DNA of 38,828 nt from a virus (IMGVR_UViG_3300013285_000031:1-38828); one strand, 5' to 3'. Positions 16,828-24,965 are shown, numbered from the stretch's first letter. Program-made: numbers and translations. The notes: generated from the sequence alone by a model not told the origin.

Positions 16828-18738
16828 CTATTTTTTATATCTTTTATTTATCCAACCTTCTGCCGCCAAGGGAAATTCGAGTGCCCATTTTGGTGAAGTT
16901 GTCATGCTTTTAAGAATATCCTCAAAAGATTCATCTGCTGTTTTTTCATCAACTAATACCAAAACCTCATCATGGATGCAGTTACATAGCTCGTACCCCG
17001 CTTTGTCTATTAACAACATTGACTCCGTTAAGAAGTCACGAGCCGATCCTTGTACAAAACTTTGGAATATTGAGCTACCAATCAATGGATTACGCCCCCA
17101 CTTACGGGTGTACGTATTCTGACTGAGTACCGTCACGGCAAGCTTCTTTTGACCCCATGGCGTCATGACCTCCTCCAACATAGGTCGTTGCCAACAAATC
17201 AACCTACCACTAAGCAACTTCATCCACAGCGCCTTATTATCAGCCTTTAGAGTAACCTTGTTATTGGCACTAAATGCTGTGCCCATATCCTGGACCGCAC
17301 TGATCGCGGCATTCTCACAGGCGTACCAAAGTTCTTTAACCTTGGGATAGGCCGCCCGGTAGTTGTCCACGGCATGTTGGGACTGCGCTAGGCTAAACTC
17401 GACGCCCATACCCTTCGCGTACTCAACTAACCCCTTGGCTCCCTGACCAAACATACACCCAAGAACAGCCGACTTAGCAATCTGTCTCTGCTCCTTGGTG
17501 ACGTCCTCATACGGGATGTGGTACAAGGAAGTTGACGCAAACATCATGTACTCGTCTAAACCTTGTCTAAACATCTCTACCTTGTCTTTTTGGTTTGCGA
17601 CATAGACACCCACTCTATTTTCGATCGAGCTAAAATCGACGTCAATGAAGGTCTTTCCATCTGGAGCCTTAATTGCACTACGTACCAAAGAACTAAGTTC
17701 CTGCATGGTACCAACTCCGTTACCAAAGACTCTTGGGATTGCGTCCGCAATCTCTGCGTCTTTAAGAGTAGGACGAGCAATGTTCTGTAAATTAAGTCCA
17801 CCACGAGAAGCAAAACGACCCGTGCTCGCGCCGTGATAGACCAGTGTATTTCTAATTCTTCCATTTCTTTGTATCTCCAATATTTTAGCGTACTTAGCCA
17901 CGCTAGTTTGGCTTCCTTCTTGACGCAGTTCAAGTGCTCTTTTTACATTCGGGTGTAATCCGGTCTTTTTTAGAATACTGGTTACTGTCTCTGCAGTTAA
18001 GTTTTGTAAATTGGCACCCTTGGAATTTAACCAGTTTAGTAATTTCTGTCTCTCGGACGGTTTACACCCAGTCAAAGCCAATAATTCTTGGTCAAGGGTG
18101 TTTTGTGCAAATTTTACAGCTTTCACCGCATTTTCGACCTCCACAATCGCCACAGGAACGCCGATCGTATTGATCCTGTTAGTAAGGGTCCAGATCTGTT
18201 GCTCAAGAGCGTCTAGGGGCCTCAGCGAGCGTCCTATGGACATCTCGGTTAAAACGTCCTGTTTACAGTACTCAAAAAGCTGTTTTAAAAGTTCTGGGTC
18301 CTTGTTAAAGACTCCGGCGTGAGGTTTGCACAGTTTTTGGATTAGTTTCTTACCGATTGGGTCTTTTTGGTACTCGGCGTCCATAACGGCACCGGCGTCT
18401 TCCAAACTCTGTGGAATATTATTTGCCGCGGCGATCGCCATGGTATCGATACATTGTTCAAGTTTAAGTGGAGGCCATCCGTATTTAGGAACACAGACAC
18501 AGTTCCAAATTGCATACTCAAATAGCGCGTTCCAAGCTTGGATCTTGCCACCGAATTGTACGTGCTGCATTAATTTAGAATACTTCATTAATTCGGGAGC
18601 TTGTACTAAGACTGTATTACTATCCGTCCCATAAGCGATGCAGATAACTTCTGTTGATGGGTCATTGGCATAGACATCCAATCCCCGAGTTGATAAATCG
18701 ATATTACTACGTGTTTCAAAGTCAATACTATAAATCAT
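16828..18738 (-). CDS. DNA polymerase, family A, with 3'-5' exonuclease domain
   Basis: This is a replicative phage DNA polymerase of the Pol I family (636 aa). The proofreading domain is N-terminal: Exo I is SIDFETRS with Asp6 and Glu8, Exo II is AWNALFEYAIW, and Exo III is FEYCKQDV. No 5'-3' exonuclease is present. Polymerase motif A is FIDVDFSSIENR (Asp368), motif B is RQIAKSAVLGCMFGQGAKGL (Lys422), and motif C is CIHDEVLVL (His589, Asp590). The position equivalent to E. coli Phe762 is Leu426, and that of Tyr766 is Phe430. AGGAG lies 7 nt before the ATG. A terminator lies upstream, so it may need its own promoter or read-through. It converges on the virion block with a 7-bp gap and no visible terminator between. 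Confidence 0.95.
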   Translation of the reverse strand: MIYSIDFETRSNIDLSTRGLDVYANDPSTEVICIAYGTDSNTVLVQAPELMKYSKLMQHVQFGGKIQAWNALFEYAIWNCVCVPKYGWPPLKLEQCIDTMAIAAANNIPQSLEDAGAVMDAEYQKDPIGKKLIQKLCKPHAGVFNKDPELLKQLFEYCKQDVLTEMSIGRSLRPLDALEQQIWTLTNRINTIGVPVAIVEVENAVKAVKFAQNTLDQELLALTGCKPSERQKLLNWLNSKGANLQNLTAETVTSILKKTGLHPNVKRALELRQEGSQTSVAKYAKILEIQRNGRIRNTLVYHGASTGRFASRGGLNLQNIARPTLKDAEIADAIPRVFGNGVGTMQELSSLVRSAIKAPDGKTFIDVDFSSIENRVGVYVANQKDKVEMFRQGLDEYMMFASTSLYHIPYEDVTKEQRQIAKSAVLGCMFGQGAKGLVEYAKGMGVEFSLAQSQHAVDNYRAAYPKVKELWYACENAAISAVQDMGTAFSANNKVTLKADNKALWMKLLSGRLICWQRPMLEEVMTPWGQKKLAVTVLSQNTYTRKWGRNPLIGSSIFQSFVQGSARDFLTESMLLIDKAGYELCNCIHDEVLVLVDEKTADESFEDILKSMTTSPKWALEFPLAAEGWINKRYKK

Positions 18739-18770
18739 TATAATGCTCCTAGGCTCCGGACTTATCCGTT

Positions 18771-18800
18771 AAAAAAGGTGGGGCGATGTTATGCCCCTCC
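18771..18800 (-). terminator. Rho-independent terminator before DNA polymerase
   Basis: Read on the minus strand, a stem of GG-A-GGGGC with GCCCC-A-CC (one A-A mismatch, 8-nt loop) is followed by six T. It lies between the stop of the gene at 18807 and the start of the polymerase. It would end the transcript carrying the reductase and small genes. Confidence 0.8.
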
Positions 18801-18806
18801 GTAAAA

Positions 18807-19049
18807 CTATCGTATGTAAATGGGCGTACCCTCTCCCACGTACGCTCCTATCACGTTATACTCAAAATATTCAAGGGCCTCTTCATCAGACATCTCGTTG
18901 TCCTCCATCAATGCCTGGAGTATCATCTCGGTACTGTAGACTACTTTGTCACCATAATACGTGACACCAATGATACACTTGTCAAACTGCTCCCTTGGCT
19001 CCATCACCATGGCATCATCATCTAAATACTCTTCCATCTCAAAGTTCAT
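18807..19049 (-). CDS. Conserved small acidic phage protein
   Basis: This is a protein of about 80 aa and unknown function. The ATG at 19049 is preferred over 19106 because TGGAG sits 7 nt upstream and the overlap with the preceding gene shrinks to 11 bp. It is acidic (MEEYLDDDAMVMEP) and ends with EALEYFEYNVIGAYVGEGTP, a motif I recognise from phage hypothetical proteins. It ends just before a terminator and is the last gene of the reductase transcript. Confidence 0.7.
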   Translation of the reverse strand: MNFEMEEYLDDDAMVMEPREQFDKCIIGVTYYGDKVVYSTEMILQALMEDNEMSDEEALEYFEYNVIGAYVGEGTPIYIR

Positions 19050-19290
19050 AATCGCGCTCCACTTGTTCATATCCGTCTCCAAAGTAATGTAGGCCTGTTG
19101 GTCCATTTTGTCCTACGATGTCTTGTCGTTTCTCATCATCCTCAGACCATAGTTCCACAGGTTGACTGGCGGGAACTTCAGGAGCTCCCAACTTAACTGA
19201 CCAGTCGATTTCTGAAAATCCTCGGTCGTATTCGGCCGATTGTGTTTTAGACTTGAGTAAGTCTCCGGTAATTTCATTCTTTGCCGTCAT
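19039..19290 (-). CDS. Hypothetical phage protein
   Basis: This is an 83-residue protein of unknown function. It overlaps the upstream gene by 4 bp and the downstream gene by 11 bp. The sequence (YDRGFSEIDWSVKLG, GPTGLHYFGDGYEQ) is charged and soluble, with no cysteines. It is co-transcribed with the ribonucleotide reductase. Confidence 0.6.
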   Translation of the reverse strand: MTAKNEITGDLLKSKTQSAEYDRGFSEIDWSVKLGAPEVPASQPVELWSEDDEKRQDIVGQNGPTGLHYFGDGYEQVERDYEL

Positions 19291-19493
19291 GATATTTCAA
19301 CTTCTAATTTGCGTTTTGGTTTAGTTTGAGGCATTGGTTCTTCCTCTTTTAGACCCTCCAGTTTATAAATGACGTCTTTAGCTAAATTATATATCGTAAC
19401 TTGTTGTGGAGTATACAAGTTTATGTGAACTTCTAAACTTTCAATTGCAAGTTTTATTTCATCTTGAATTAAATTAATTTTACTATTTAACAT
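19287..19493 (-). CDS. Hypothetical small helical phage protein
   Basis: This is a 68-residue protein of unknown function. The second ATG (19493) is chosen because GGAG stands 7 nt upstream of it and it removes most of the overlap with the HNH gene. It has a helical N-terminal half (MLNSKINLIQDEIKLAIESL) and a Lys/Glu-rich tail. It overlaps the next gene by 4 bp. Confidence 0.58.
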   Translation of the reverse strand: MLNSKINLIQDEIKLAIESLEVHINLYTPQQVTIYNLAKDVIYKLEGLKEEEPMPQTKPKRKLEVEIS

Positions 19494-19494
19494 T

Positions 19495-19947
19495 TCACTC
19501 TCCATATGTTTTTAAAACCCAATTAGCGAAATCTATTAGCTCGAGCCTACTTGCGCTAGATTTCATAGCATTCGCTAACTGAGATACCACCTGAATATTA
19601 TCTTTAGTGTACCCTTTAGAACTGTCAATCCTATCAAGAGAAGGTGAGTTTCGATATGCTCCGGACTTTCCAACGTTCATATTCAATTTAATATTTAAAA
19701 TTGGACAAACTTCTGGAATATTAATGTCCTCAATACTAATGTTAAATTCTCTTTTAGATTTAACACATCGCTGTTTGGCTCTTTGTATCATCTTATATTC
19801 AGGAGTCATAGACTTAACTCGAGAACTATTGCAGGGTTTACAAAGCGACATGGTACTCGTTTTTTCAAAAACTTCTTGACAATTTGTGCACTCTCGATGT
19901 GTTTCTGAAACCAAATATCCCTCTCTATTTTTAGTAAGATTTTTCAT
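19495..19947 (-). CDS. HNH-type homing endonuclease beside the reductase gene
   Basis: This is a 150-residue protein with an N-terminal zinc ribbon (CTNCQEVF and CKPCNSSR) and a C-terminal region PSLDRIDSSKGYTKDNIQVV then SQLANAMKSSAS. That region is the signature of a phage HNH endonuclease family (DRIDxxKGYxxxNxxxVSxxAN). The ATG at 19947 begins 1 nt after the reductase stop; the longer frame from 19983 would overlap the reductase. Its location suggests an intronless homing endonuclease that targets alleles of the reductase region. Codon use is more AT-rich than its neighbours, consistent with separate arrival. Confidence 0.78.
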   Translation of the reverse strand: MKNLTKNREGYLVSETHRECTNCQEVFEKTSTMSLCKPCNSSRVKSMTPEYKMIQRAKQRCVKSKREFNISIEDINIPEVCPILNIKLNMNVGKSGAYRNSPSLDRIDSSKGYTKDNIQVVSQLANAMKSSASRLELIDFANWVLKTYGE

Positions 19948-19948
19948 A

Positions 19949-21853
19949 TTATCTAATTGGGCAGGCCCCTCCAGCGCATTCATCGTCAGTGCTCAAATCC
20001 AATGCCTGTTCAATTTTTGTAATCAGGGTTGTATTTGCAATAATCTGATCATACACTTCTTTTGTAATTTCTTCAATAGGAGCTTGATGAAACCCATGGT
20101 CTGAATGGAGTAAGAAACTTAAAGATTTGTGTCCATTTCTATAATTCTTTTTCAAATACTCTCGAATTTCTGGAAGTTCTTCTTTTCGATAGTACACTGT
20201 ACAAGATACAGAATTATCTGACCACTCTTCTTGTAGGCGTTTAACCTCTTTTAGCTGATCAATAGCTGTCATTTCTGCGGCTAATTTCGTCCCCTCTGGA
20301 TAACTAAAAGGAAACTCTACCACCATAGTTGAATGGTCTTCTGTTCCGTCGAAATTTCGCTGAGGTTCTACTTTATATCCATGTTGCTTGCAGGTTTCGA
20401 TTAATGGGTGTCCCGTTGCGATACGGACCCTTCTGATCATGTATTGAGCATACGCCGGATGTATTCCTGAGGTTACCCCTGGTAATAAAGACAGTGTTCC
20501 GCTAGGCTTACAAGTTGTTAATTTTACAGAAGGATTATACCCTTGGAGCTCACTATAAGCTTTATCAAAAGCTCGTAATTTAACATATGCGTCCGATAGC
20601 CAACTTCTCTGATCTTCACTGGCCTGCAATACTCCTGTCACCCCTAATCCCATTCGCTGTTGTTTGTGGACAATTGCTTCAGTTTCTTTATTATGGCAAG
20701 GTAAATTTAAAGAATGCTTATTTACTCGATACAATAAGTTAGTTACATCATCAAATTCCTCTTTACTTTGAATATTTGGAAGATAGATTTCAGCCAAACA
20801 GCAAGTTTCATATGGGGCTAATGATTGTTCAGCACAAGGATTATAAGCTTGAACCAATGGATCAGGATACTCTGTTTCGCCAAGGCGCCCAACCTTTCGG
20901 GATAAGCGCATATTAATTAATCCGTATGGTTCGCCTTTTCCTTCATATCCATCCCAAAAGTATTCATGTAAATCTGAAATGTCATTACAAATAACACTGT
21001 TATTTGACATTGCTCTCCAACTTGGAATGTTTCCCATGTCCCATCGTTTGGCTAATAGATACTCCACATCATCTGGGTCTCCAATTGCGATTTGAGCAGA
21101 TCTGCGCACATTTCCTGCGACCACAACAGATCCAATGATGTTCATAATGTCCAAGGCATCGATGGGTCTGATTTTTTTACCTAAGCGTTTAGATAAAATA
21201 GCACTAATTTGATCAATCCCTCGTACTAAATCTTCTGGCCCACTTGCAACACCTCCAAATCCTTTAATTAACGCGCCTTTAGACCGAATTAATTGGGTAC
21301 TGTACGTGAAAGTATTTGCTTCTTCTGATAAGAATGCGGCTTTTAATGTTTTACCTAATAGTTTGACCCATCCTTCACGAGTGTCAGGTACAATAAAATC
21401 TGCATCTGCGTGATTTACTCGAGTTGGTACTATAAAGTTTGAATTAACTGGGGGGAGTTTATCTACGTTTTTTTTCTCAATATTATATCCAACACCTGAC
21501 CCTAGCATTAACATATCAAAAGCCCATGTAAATGGTCGAACAGGATGGTCTACAACGGTTGCTGCGCAGTTTTGTAGAGATGCCAATCCTAATTTACCTA
21601 CAGTGTCTGTGCCCAATTGCCATAAAAATCTACCTGCCACGGTGCCTTTTAGTTCAAGCATGTAGTTGCGAAGTCGATTAGATTCGTCTTCTGTGAATCC
21701 ACAATTTAATTGAGTGTCACAAGCTTTAATAATCCGATCTACCGTTTGATCAAACTCTTCTGTGTTGCTGTTTGGATTTGATTCTTCCAATCTACGAGCG
21801 TATGTTCGTTTATACACTAAATAGCCTATGGTGGACCATGGAGTATCTGCCAT
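19949..21853 (-). CDS. Adenosylcobalamin-dependent (class II) ribonucleotide reductase, monomeric type
   Basis: This is a 634-residue class II ribonucleotide reductase that would make deoxyribonucleotides using B12 rather than oxygen-dependent cofactors. Active-site residues are visible: LQNCAATVV with Cys96, and NPCAEQ (338-343) giving Asn338, the thiyl-radical Cys340 and Glu342. Cys351 follows at the spacing seen in Lactobacillus RTPR. The C-terminal redox pair is Cys626 and Cys631 in CAGGACPIR. GSGVGYN and the SGTLSLLPGVTSGIHP loop also fit the monomeric RTPR family. A terminator upstream separates it from the single-strand binding gene. I see no cobalamin riboswitch in the 70-bp leader. 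An HNH endonuclease follows directly. Confidence 0.95.
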   Translation of the reverse strand: MADTPWSTIGYLVYKRTYARRLEESNPNSNTEEFDQTVDRIIKACDTQLNCGFTEDESNRLRNYMLELKGTVAGRFLWQLGTDTVGKLGLASLQNCAATVVDHPVRPFTWAFDMLMLGSGVGYNIEKKNVDKLPPVNSNFIVPTRVNHADADFIVPDTREGWVKLLGKTLKAAFLSEEANTFTYSTQLIRSKGALIKGFGGVASGPEDLVRGIDQISAILSKRLGKKIRPIDALDIMNIIGSVVVAGNVRRSAQIAIGDPDDVEYLLAKRWDMGNIPSWRAMSNNSVICNDISDLHEYFWDGYEGKGEPYGLINMRLSRKVGRLGETEYPDPLVQAYNPCAEQSLAPYETCCLAEIYLPNIQSKEEFDDVTNLLYRVNKHSLNLPCHNKETEAIVHKQQRMGLGVTGVLQASEDQRSWLSDAYVKLRAFDKAYSELQGYNPSVKLTTCKPSGTLSLLPGVTSGIHPAYAQYMIRRVRIATGHPLIETCKQHGYKVEPQRNFDGTEDHSTMVVEFPFSYPEGTKLAAEMTAIDQLKEVKRLQEEWSDNSVSCTVYYRKEELPEIREYLKKNYRNGHKSLSFLLHSDHGFHQAPIEEITKEVYDQIIANTTLITKIEQALDLSTDDECAGGACPIR

Positions 21854-21878
21854 ATCTTAATATCCTTATTTTTGGGGG

Positions 21879-21906
21879 AAAAAAAGGGGCGATGATTAGT
21901 CGCCCC
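21879..21906 (-). terminator. Rho-independent terminator after the DUF2815 gene
   Basis: On the minus strand, a 7-bp perfect stem GGGGCGA with TCGCCCC and a 7-nt loop is followed by seven T. It lies between the stop of the single-strand binding gene and the reductase start, so it should end the upstream replication transcript. Confidence 0.88.
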
Positions 21907-21925
21907 ATGCCTACTTAAAGGTTAA

Positions 21926-22447
21926 TTAAATAGCGAAGTCCGAAGCGGCAGAAGAACTACCACCCAAGCGATCACCATCTGTTAGTTTCTGTACGTTCTG
22001 TAAACCATACGCGATACCTTTTGAACCGCTTGTGTTGTATGGGTAAAGTGTCACTGAGACACGACCATAACAGCCTGAGTAAACTTCATTCGGGTCAATG
22101 ATCTCGTTCATGTCAGCGTCTACAACTCCTGGACGTTGACCTGAGCTTGCGTTAAAGAAGTATGAGTTAGCGTAAGCCTCGTCATCTTTCTCTTCATCGC
22201 CGTCACGTAAAGCACCTTTTAATAACTTAGGTACCGCACCACCAAAAATTGCCGCGTTAGCTGTAGCCACTTCTTTAAATGCATCGTTAAATTTCTTGAT
22301 TGTCTCGGTATCACTTTTTGGGATGATAACAGACACAGAGTACTTCTCTTTATCACTACCCATTGCGGCCACTGGTGTGAACAAGTGAGCGAATGAAAGA
22401 CGAACCTTACCGGTTACTAATTTAACTTTTGTTGAGGCAACTGCCAT
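21926..22447 (-). CDS. Single-stranded DNA-binding protein, DUF2815 (Enc34-like)
   Basis: This is a 173-residue OB-fold protein of the DUF2815 family, known in phage Enc34 as the single-stranded DNA-binding protein used in replication and recombination. Family features are the N-terminal KVKLVTGKVRLSFAHLF, KYSVSVIIPKSD, the segment AYANSYFFNASSGQRPGVVD, and VYSGCYGRVSVTLYPY followed by GIAYGLQNVQKL. The C-terminus is short and Ser-rich rather than strongly acidic. It is followed by a strong terminator and preceded by a hairpin leader. It is paired with the DUF2800 nuclease upstream, as in many phages. Confidence 0.9.
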   Translation of the reverse strand: MAVASTKVKLVTGKVRLSFAHLFTPVAAMGSDKEKYSVSVIIPKSDTETIKKFNDAFKEVATANAAIFGGAVPKLLKGALRDGDEEKDDEAYANSYFFNASSGQRPGVVDADMNEIIDPNEVYSGCYGRVSVTLYPYNTSGSKGIAYGLQNVQKLTDGDRLGGSSSAASDFAI

Positions 22448-22468
22448 AATATTTCCTTTTTAACGTCA

Positions 22469-22495
22469 GGGTAGGACTTCAATAGGGGCCTACCC
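22469..22495 (-). other. Hairpin in the leader of the single-strand binding gene
   Basis: A perfect 7-bp inverted repeat (GGGTAGG with CCTACCC, 13-nt loop) lies 21 nt before the start codon at 22447. No T-run follows on either strand, so it is not a classic terminator. It may be a leader structure or operator for autoregulation. Confidence 0.45.
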
Positions 22496-22540
22496 GTCAA
22501 CCCTTCACTACAATACCACACTAAATTTAAATATGCAAGA

Positions 22541-23674
22541 CTATTTAAAATCTTCTTTTGCACCGGTTGTATCTTTAACCAATTTGGGCTGTCCCTCTGG
22601 ACGTTGGACCAAATGCCCTAACCACTCAACCACTTGACCCTTGGCCGCTAATTTCTCCAAGTTCGCAATTGATTTAAGTTTTTTAGGCTCCCACATGTCA
22701 CACTCAAACAGACCCTTTGACTTAAGCTCTTCTACTGCAAGTGCGTGGTCAATAATCTTACGGTGTGTTGTGGTAGTCTTTAGCATGTATCCCTTAGGGA
22801 TGATGCCTCTTCCTACAGCTCGATCTAAAACATAGTCTTCTAAGTCAGTTACCCAGCTCTTTAAATTCTGAGCTACATCCAGTGTATCAGACACTTCTGT
22901 ATCTGTCAACAGTGCCGGCGCTCTAAATTCTAATTTAGCGGTTGATAAATTGAAATCCGCACGAGCTCGACACTGTGCTTTAGCGCGACAAAACTGACAA
23001 TGTTCCCCAGCAACAAAATCTCCATCGCCTAACCATGCCTTTTTAGCTTTTGGTTTCACCACATAGTTTGCCCACTCCAGAAGTTTAGCAACTGTGGTGA
23101 CTTCTGTTGTGATACTGCCAAGCCTTGGTTGATGGATAGTATACTCTATTTCTGTTATGTTTGGATACTCTTCTTTGAATTTGGAATACGCTCCCAATGC
23201 ATATAATCTCAATTGAGGATTATGTTTGGCGGACACCGGAATACCAGCACCAAATTTTAAATCTATTACTCGTACCTTATGTTTAGATAAGATGACCACA
23301 TCGGCAGTGCCATAGCCCTCAGGAACCCAATCACTAAAGTCTGTCTTTTGCTCAAACATTGGAATATCTTCTTCACCAATTTGAGATCGAACATATAGCA
23401 CATAATTATCGACGTGCTCCTCGAAGTCTTCATTGTAGTACTGGGTCGCCATAACCTCGGCAACCTCTTTGTCGTACTCTGCTTGCGTGATTTGATCGTA
23501 ATACTTGCGTAGCTTGGCCTCGGCCAAGGAGTGGGCTGTGGTGCCCTCTTGACTAAAATCAAATCCGCCCTTGGATCGTTTCTGCTCCGGCAGTGTCGCC
23601 TCTAGCCTAGCGCTTGGTGTGCAGGACATCCATCGCTTAGATCCGGAGGCGCTTAACATAGCATGGCTCGCCAT
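22541..23674 (-). CDS. DUF2800 PD-(D/E)XK nuclease (Cas4/RecB-like)
   Basis: This is a 377-residue nuclease of the DUF2800 family. The N-terminus has the typical LSASGSKRWMSCTPSARLE and the QEGTTAHSLAE motif. The nuclease core reads EGYGTADVVI then VRVIDLKFGAG, with Asp and the D-x-K pair, followed by NPQLRLYALGA. A cysteine cluster (CQFCRAKAQC), with an upstream Cys, may bind an Fe-S cluster as in Cas4-like enzymes. It would process DNA ends in recombination-dependent replication. It stands next to the endonuclease VII gene upstream and the single-strand binding protein downstream. Confidence 0.88.
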   Translation of the reverse strand: MASHAMLSASGSKRWMSCTPSARLEATLPEQKRSKGGFDFSQEGTTAHSLAEAKLRKYYDQITQAEYDKEVAEVMATQYYNEDFEEHVDNYVLYVRSQIGEEDIPMFEQKTDFSDWVPEGYGTADVVILSKHKVRVIDLKFGAGIPVSAKHNPQLRLYALGAYSKFKEEYPNITEIEYTIHQPRLGSITTEVTTVAKLLEWANYVVKPKAKKAWLGDGDFVAGEHCQFCRAKAQCRARADFNLSTAKLEFRAPALLTDTEVSDTLDVAQNLKSWVTDLEDYVLDRAVGRGIIPKGYMLKTTTTHRKIIDHALAVEELKSKGLFECDMWEPKKLKSIANLEKLAAKGQVVEWLGHLVQRPEGQPKLVKDTTGAKEDFK

Positions 23675-23683
23675 TTAAAGCTC

Positions 23684-24091
23684 CTATTTGTGTTTAATTA
23701 GGTATTGTATAGCAGTTTCGAGTGTTTGTACAGAGTCTTTGAATAGACCTAGGCCAATGTTGCACTGTCTACAGAGAACCTCTCTGAGACCGCCACTTGC
23801 GTGGCAGTGGTCCATGTTGGCATTTTTTGCGTGGGAAAACGCATGCTTACATATCGCGCATGCGTTATTTTGACTAGCTATAAGAGCATTGAACTCGTCT
23901 AGCGTTATATTGAACTTCGTTATTAAATCTTTGTTGCGTTTTGCTACTTTATTCTTGGGGTTCTTGTACCAGTTCTTTGCCCTAAGTTTTTGGCAATCCC
24001 TGCAGTACGTTTGTTTCTTGTCGGGGTTTCTTGCGTCAGCGTTGAATTCAGATATTGGCTTTGTGCCTTCACAGTCCCGACAGAACTTCAT
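23684..24091 (-). CDS. Recombination endonuclease VII family protein
   Basis: This is a 135-residue Holliday-junction or branch-resolving nuclease of the T4 gp49 family. An N-terminal zinc-binding segment (CRDCEGTKPISEF, YCRDCQK) precedes the HNH-like core: CAICKHAF, MDHCHASGGLREVLC and RQCNIGLGLFKD. It probably clears branched DNA before packaging or during recombination. It starts 3 bp after the stop of the HTH gene. Confidence 0.9.
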   Translation of the reverse strand: MKFCRDCEGTKPISEFNADARNPDKKQTYCRDCQKLRAKNWYKNPKNKVAKRNKDLITKFNITLDEFNALIASQNNACAICKHAFSHAKNANMDHCHASGGLREVLCRQCNIGLGLFKDSVQTLETAIQYLIKHK

Positions 24092-24094
24092 GCG

Positions 24095-24475
24095 TTATGC
24101 GTTTAACGCTTTAATGAGATCGGCTATCTCTTTGTTGAAGTCAATCTTAACTTCTGCCTTGATGTCAACCTTGGTGTCGCGTGTCTCACGGTAGTCGTCA
24201 GGGTACTGACCCTTTAATGCAATCTCAGCTATCCGGCTGTTAAATGCTTTATTTTCAATGTTTTGCAACATAAGGTTCTCCCAATAGGCCTGACCATGAA
24301 CTGTTGCCAAGTCCATTGTCTCAGCAAAAACAGGGTCGTCTTTCTTTAGTCTTACCGCAGTAGCCCTACTAATCCCAATGGCTGCGTACATAGCCTTTTG
24401 AGACGCGCCAACCTTACCCATATCTAAGATGGTGACGGCTTGCTCGGGTGTGAATTTAATTTTTTTAATGGCCAT
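24095..24475 (-). CDS. Helix-turn-helix protein, possible small terminase subunit
   Basis: This is a 126-residue protein starting at ATG 24475. The longer frame from 24523 would run through the palindrome at 24483-24516. The N-terminal half holds a helix-turn-helix (PEQAVTILDMGKVGASQKAM and then IGISRATAVRLKKDD). The middle has NIENKAFNSRIAEIALKGQY and the end has VDIKAEVKIDFNKEIADLI. This layout resembles small terminase subunits of some tailed phages, which bind packaging sites. A transcriptional repressor is the alternative, supported by a perfect palindrome just upstream. I cannot decide between them. Confidence 0.62.
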   Translation of the reverse strand: MAIKKIKFTPEQAVTILDMGKVGASQKAMYAAIGISRATAVRLKKDDPVFAETMDLATVHGQAYWENLMLQNIENKAFNSRIAEIALKGQYPDDYRETRDTKVDIKAEVKIDFNKEIADLIKALNA

Positions 24476-24482
24476 ATTGATC

Positions 24483-24516
24483 TTAGTATAGTTAGGAAGA
24501 GTCCTAACTATACTAA
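24483..24516. promoter_or_regulatory. Perfect 15-bp palindrome overlapping promoter-like motif, site C
   Basis: The arms TTAGTATAGTTAGGA and its exact complement (24483-24497, 24502-24516) are separated by 4 nt. No T-run follows on the minus strand. The upstream arm, read on the minus strand, is the 3' part of the promoter-like motif at 24509-24526. The dyad lies directly before the HTH gene, so autoregulation by that protein is plausible. Confidence 0.72.
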
Positions 24517-24526
24517 TGCACAAATT
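24509..24526 (-). promoter_or_regulatory. Promoter-like motif, site C (AATTTGTGCATTAGTATA)
   Basis: This 18-base element is identical to the one at 25601-25618 and shares the core TGCATTAGTATA with site A. It ends about 34 nt before the HTH gene start and overlaps the stop codon of the preceding gene. The promoter role is inferred. Confidence 0.58.
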
Positions 24527-24740
24527 ACACTTGATCAGCCCTGTCTCTTACTTCTTCGGCCACCTTGTTACGGGCGCGAGCCTCTCGTAATGCCTCGTTG
24601 ACAACAAGGCGTGTTACTGCCCCTGCCATCTCCATACGATACGCTTCTTGCTCATCTGCCTTGCGACGGAGGATTGACTCCTTAGCCGCTTGGTTAGACA
24701 TGCCATTGGCTTCCAGTAATTTCTTGACTAGATCACTCAT
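24525..24740 (-). CDS. Hypothetical small charged helical protein
   Basis: This is a 71-residue protein of unknown function. It is rich in Arg, Glu and Ala and probably forms one long helix or coiled coil (ILRRKADEQEAYRMEM, EALREARARNKVAEEV). It starts 2 bp after the stop of the previous gene and ends inside the site C motif. Confidence 0.6.
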   Translation of the reverse strand: MSDLVKKLLEANGMSNQAAKESILRRKADEQEAYRMEMAGAVTRLVVNEALREARARNKVAEEVRDRADQV

Positions 24741-24742
24741 AA

Positions 24743-24964
24743 TTAGAAGTTGCCTTCCGCTGATACTGAAGCCTCTACTGGTGTGGCGTTGGCAACTGCG
24801 GCCTCTACTTCGTCATTAGCGGCTTGAATTGCTTGGAACTGCGGGGAGCCTTGTTGTTGAATCAGTGTGATAAGTTGCGCTGACTTCACGTACGATGCGT
24901 CACCTAAGACGTTAAGTAAGCCATTGATTTGATCTACTGTGAATGTGATGTTAATTGTGTCCAT
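24743..24964 (-). CDS. Hypothetical small phage protein
   Basis: This is a 73-residue protein of unknown function with a helical, weakly hydrophobic N-terminal part (FTVDQINGLLNVLGDASYV) and an Ala/Glu/Val-rich tail. It sits 1 bp downstream of one gene and 2 bp upstream of the next, so it is one unit in the operon. No catalytic motif is visible. Confidence 0.6.
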   Translation of the reverse strand: MDTINITFTVDQINGLLNVLGDASYVKSAQLITLIQQQGSPQFQAIQAANDEVEAAVANATPVEASVSAEGNF

Positions 24965-24965
24965 A

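Noticed and set aside
17577-17933. 118-residue minus-strand frame inside the polymerase gene
   Set aside because: It is out of frame with clear family A polymerase motifs and is a shadow.
21854-21925. Possible cobalamin riboswitch before the B12-dependent reductase
   Set aside because: The 72-bp leader is too short, no B12-box is seen, and it is explained by a terminator of the upstream gene.
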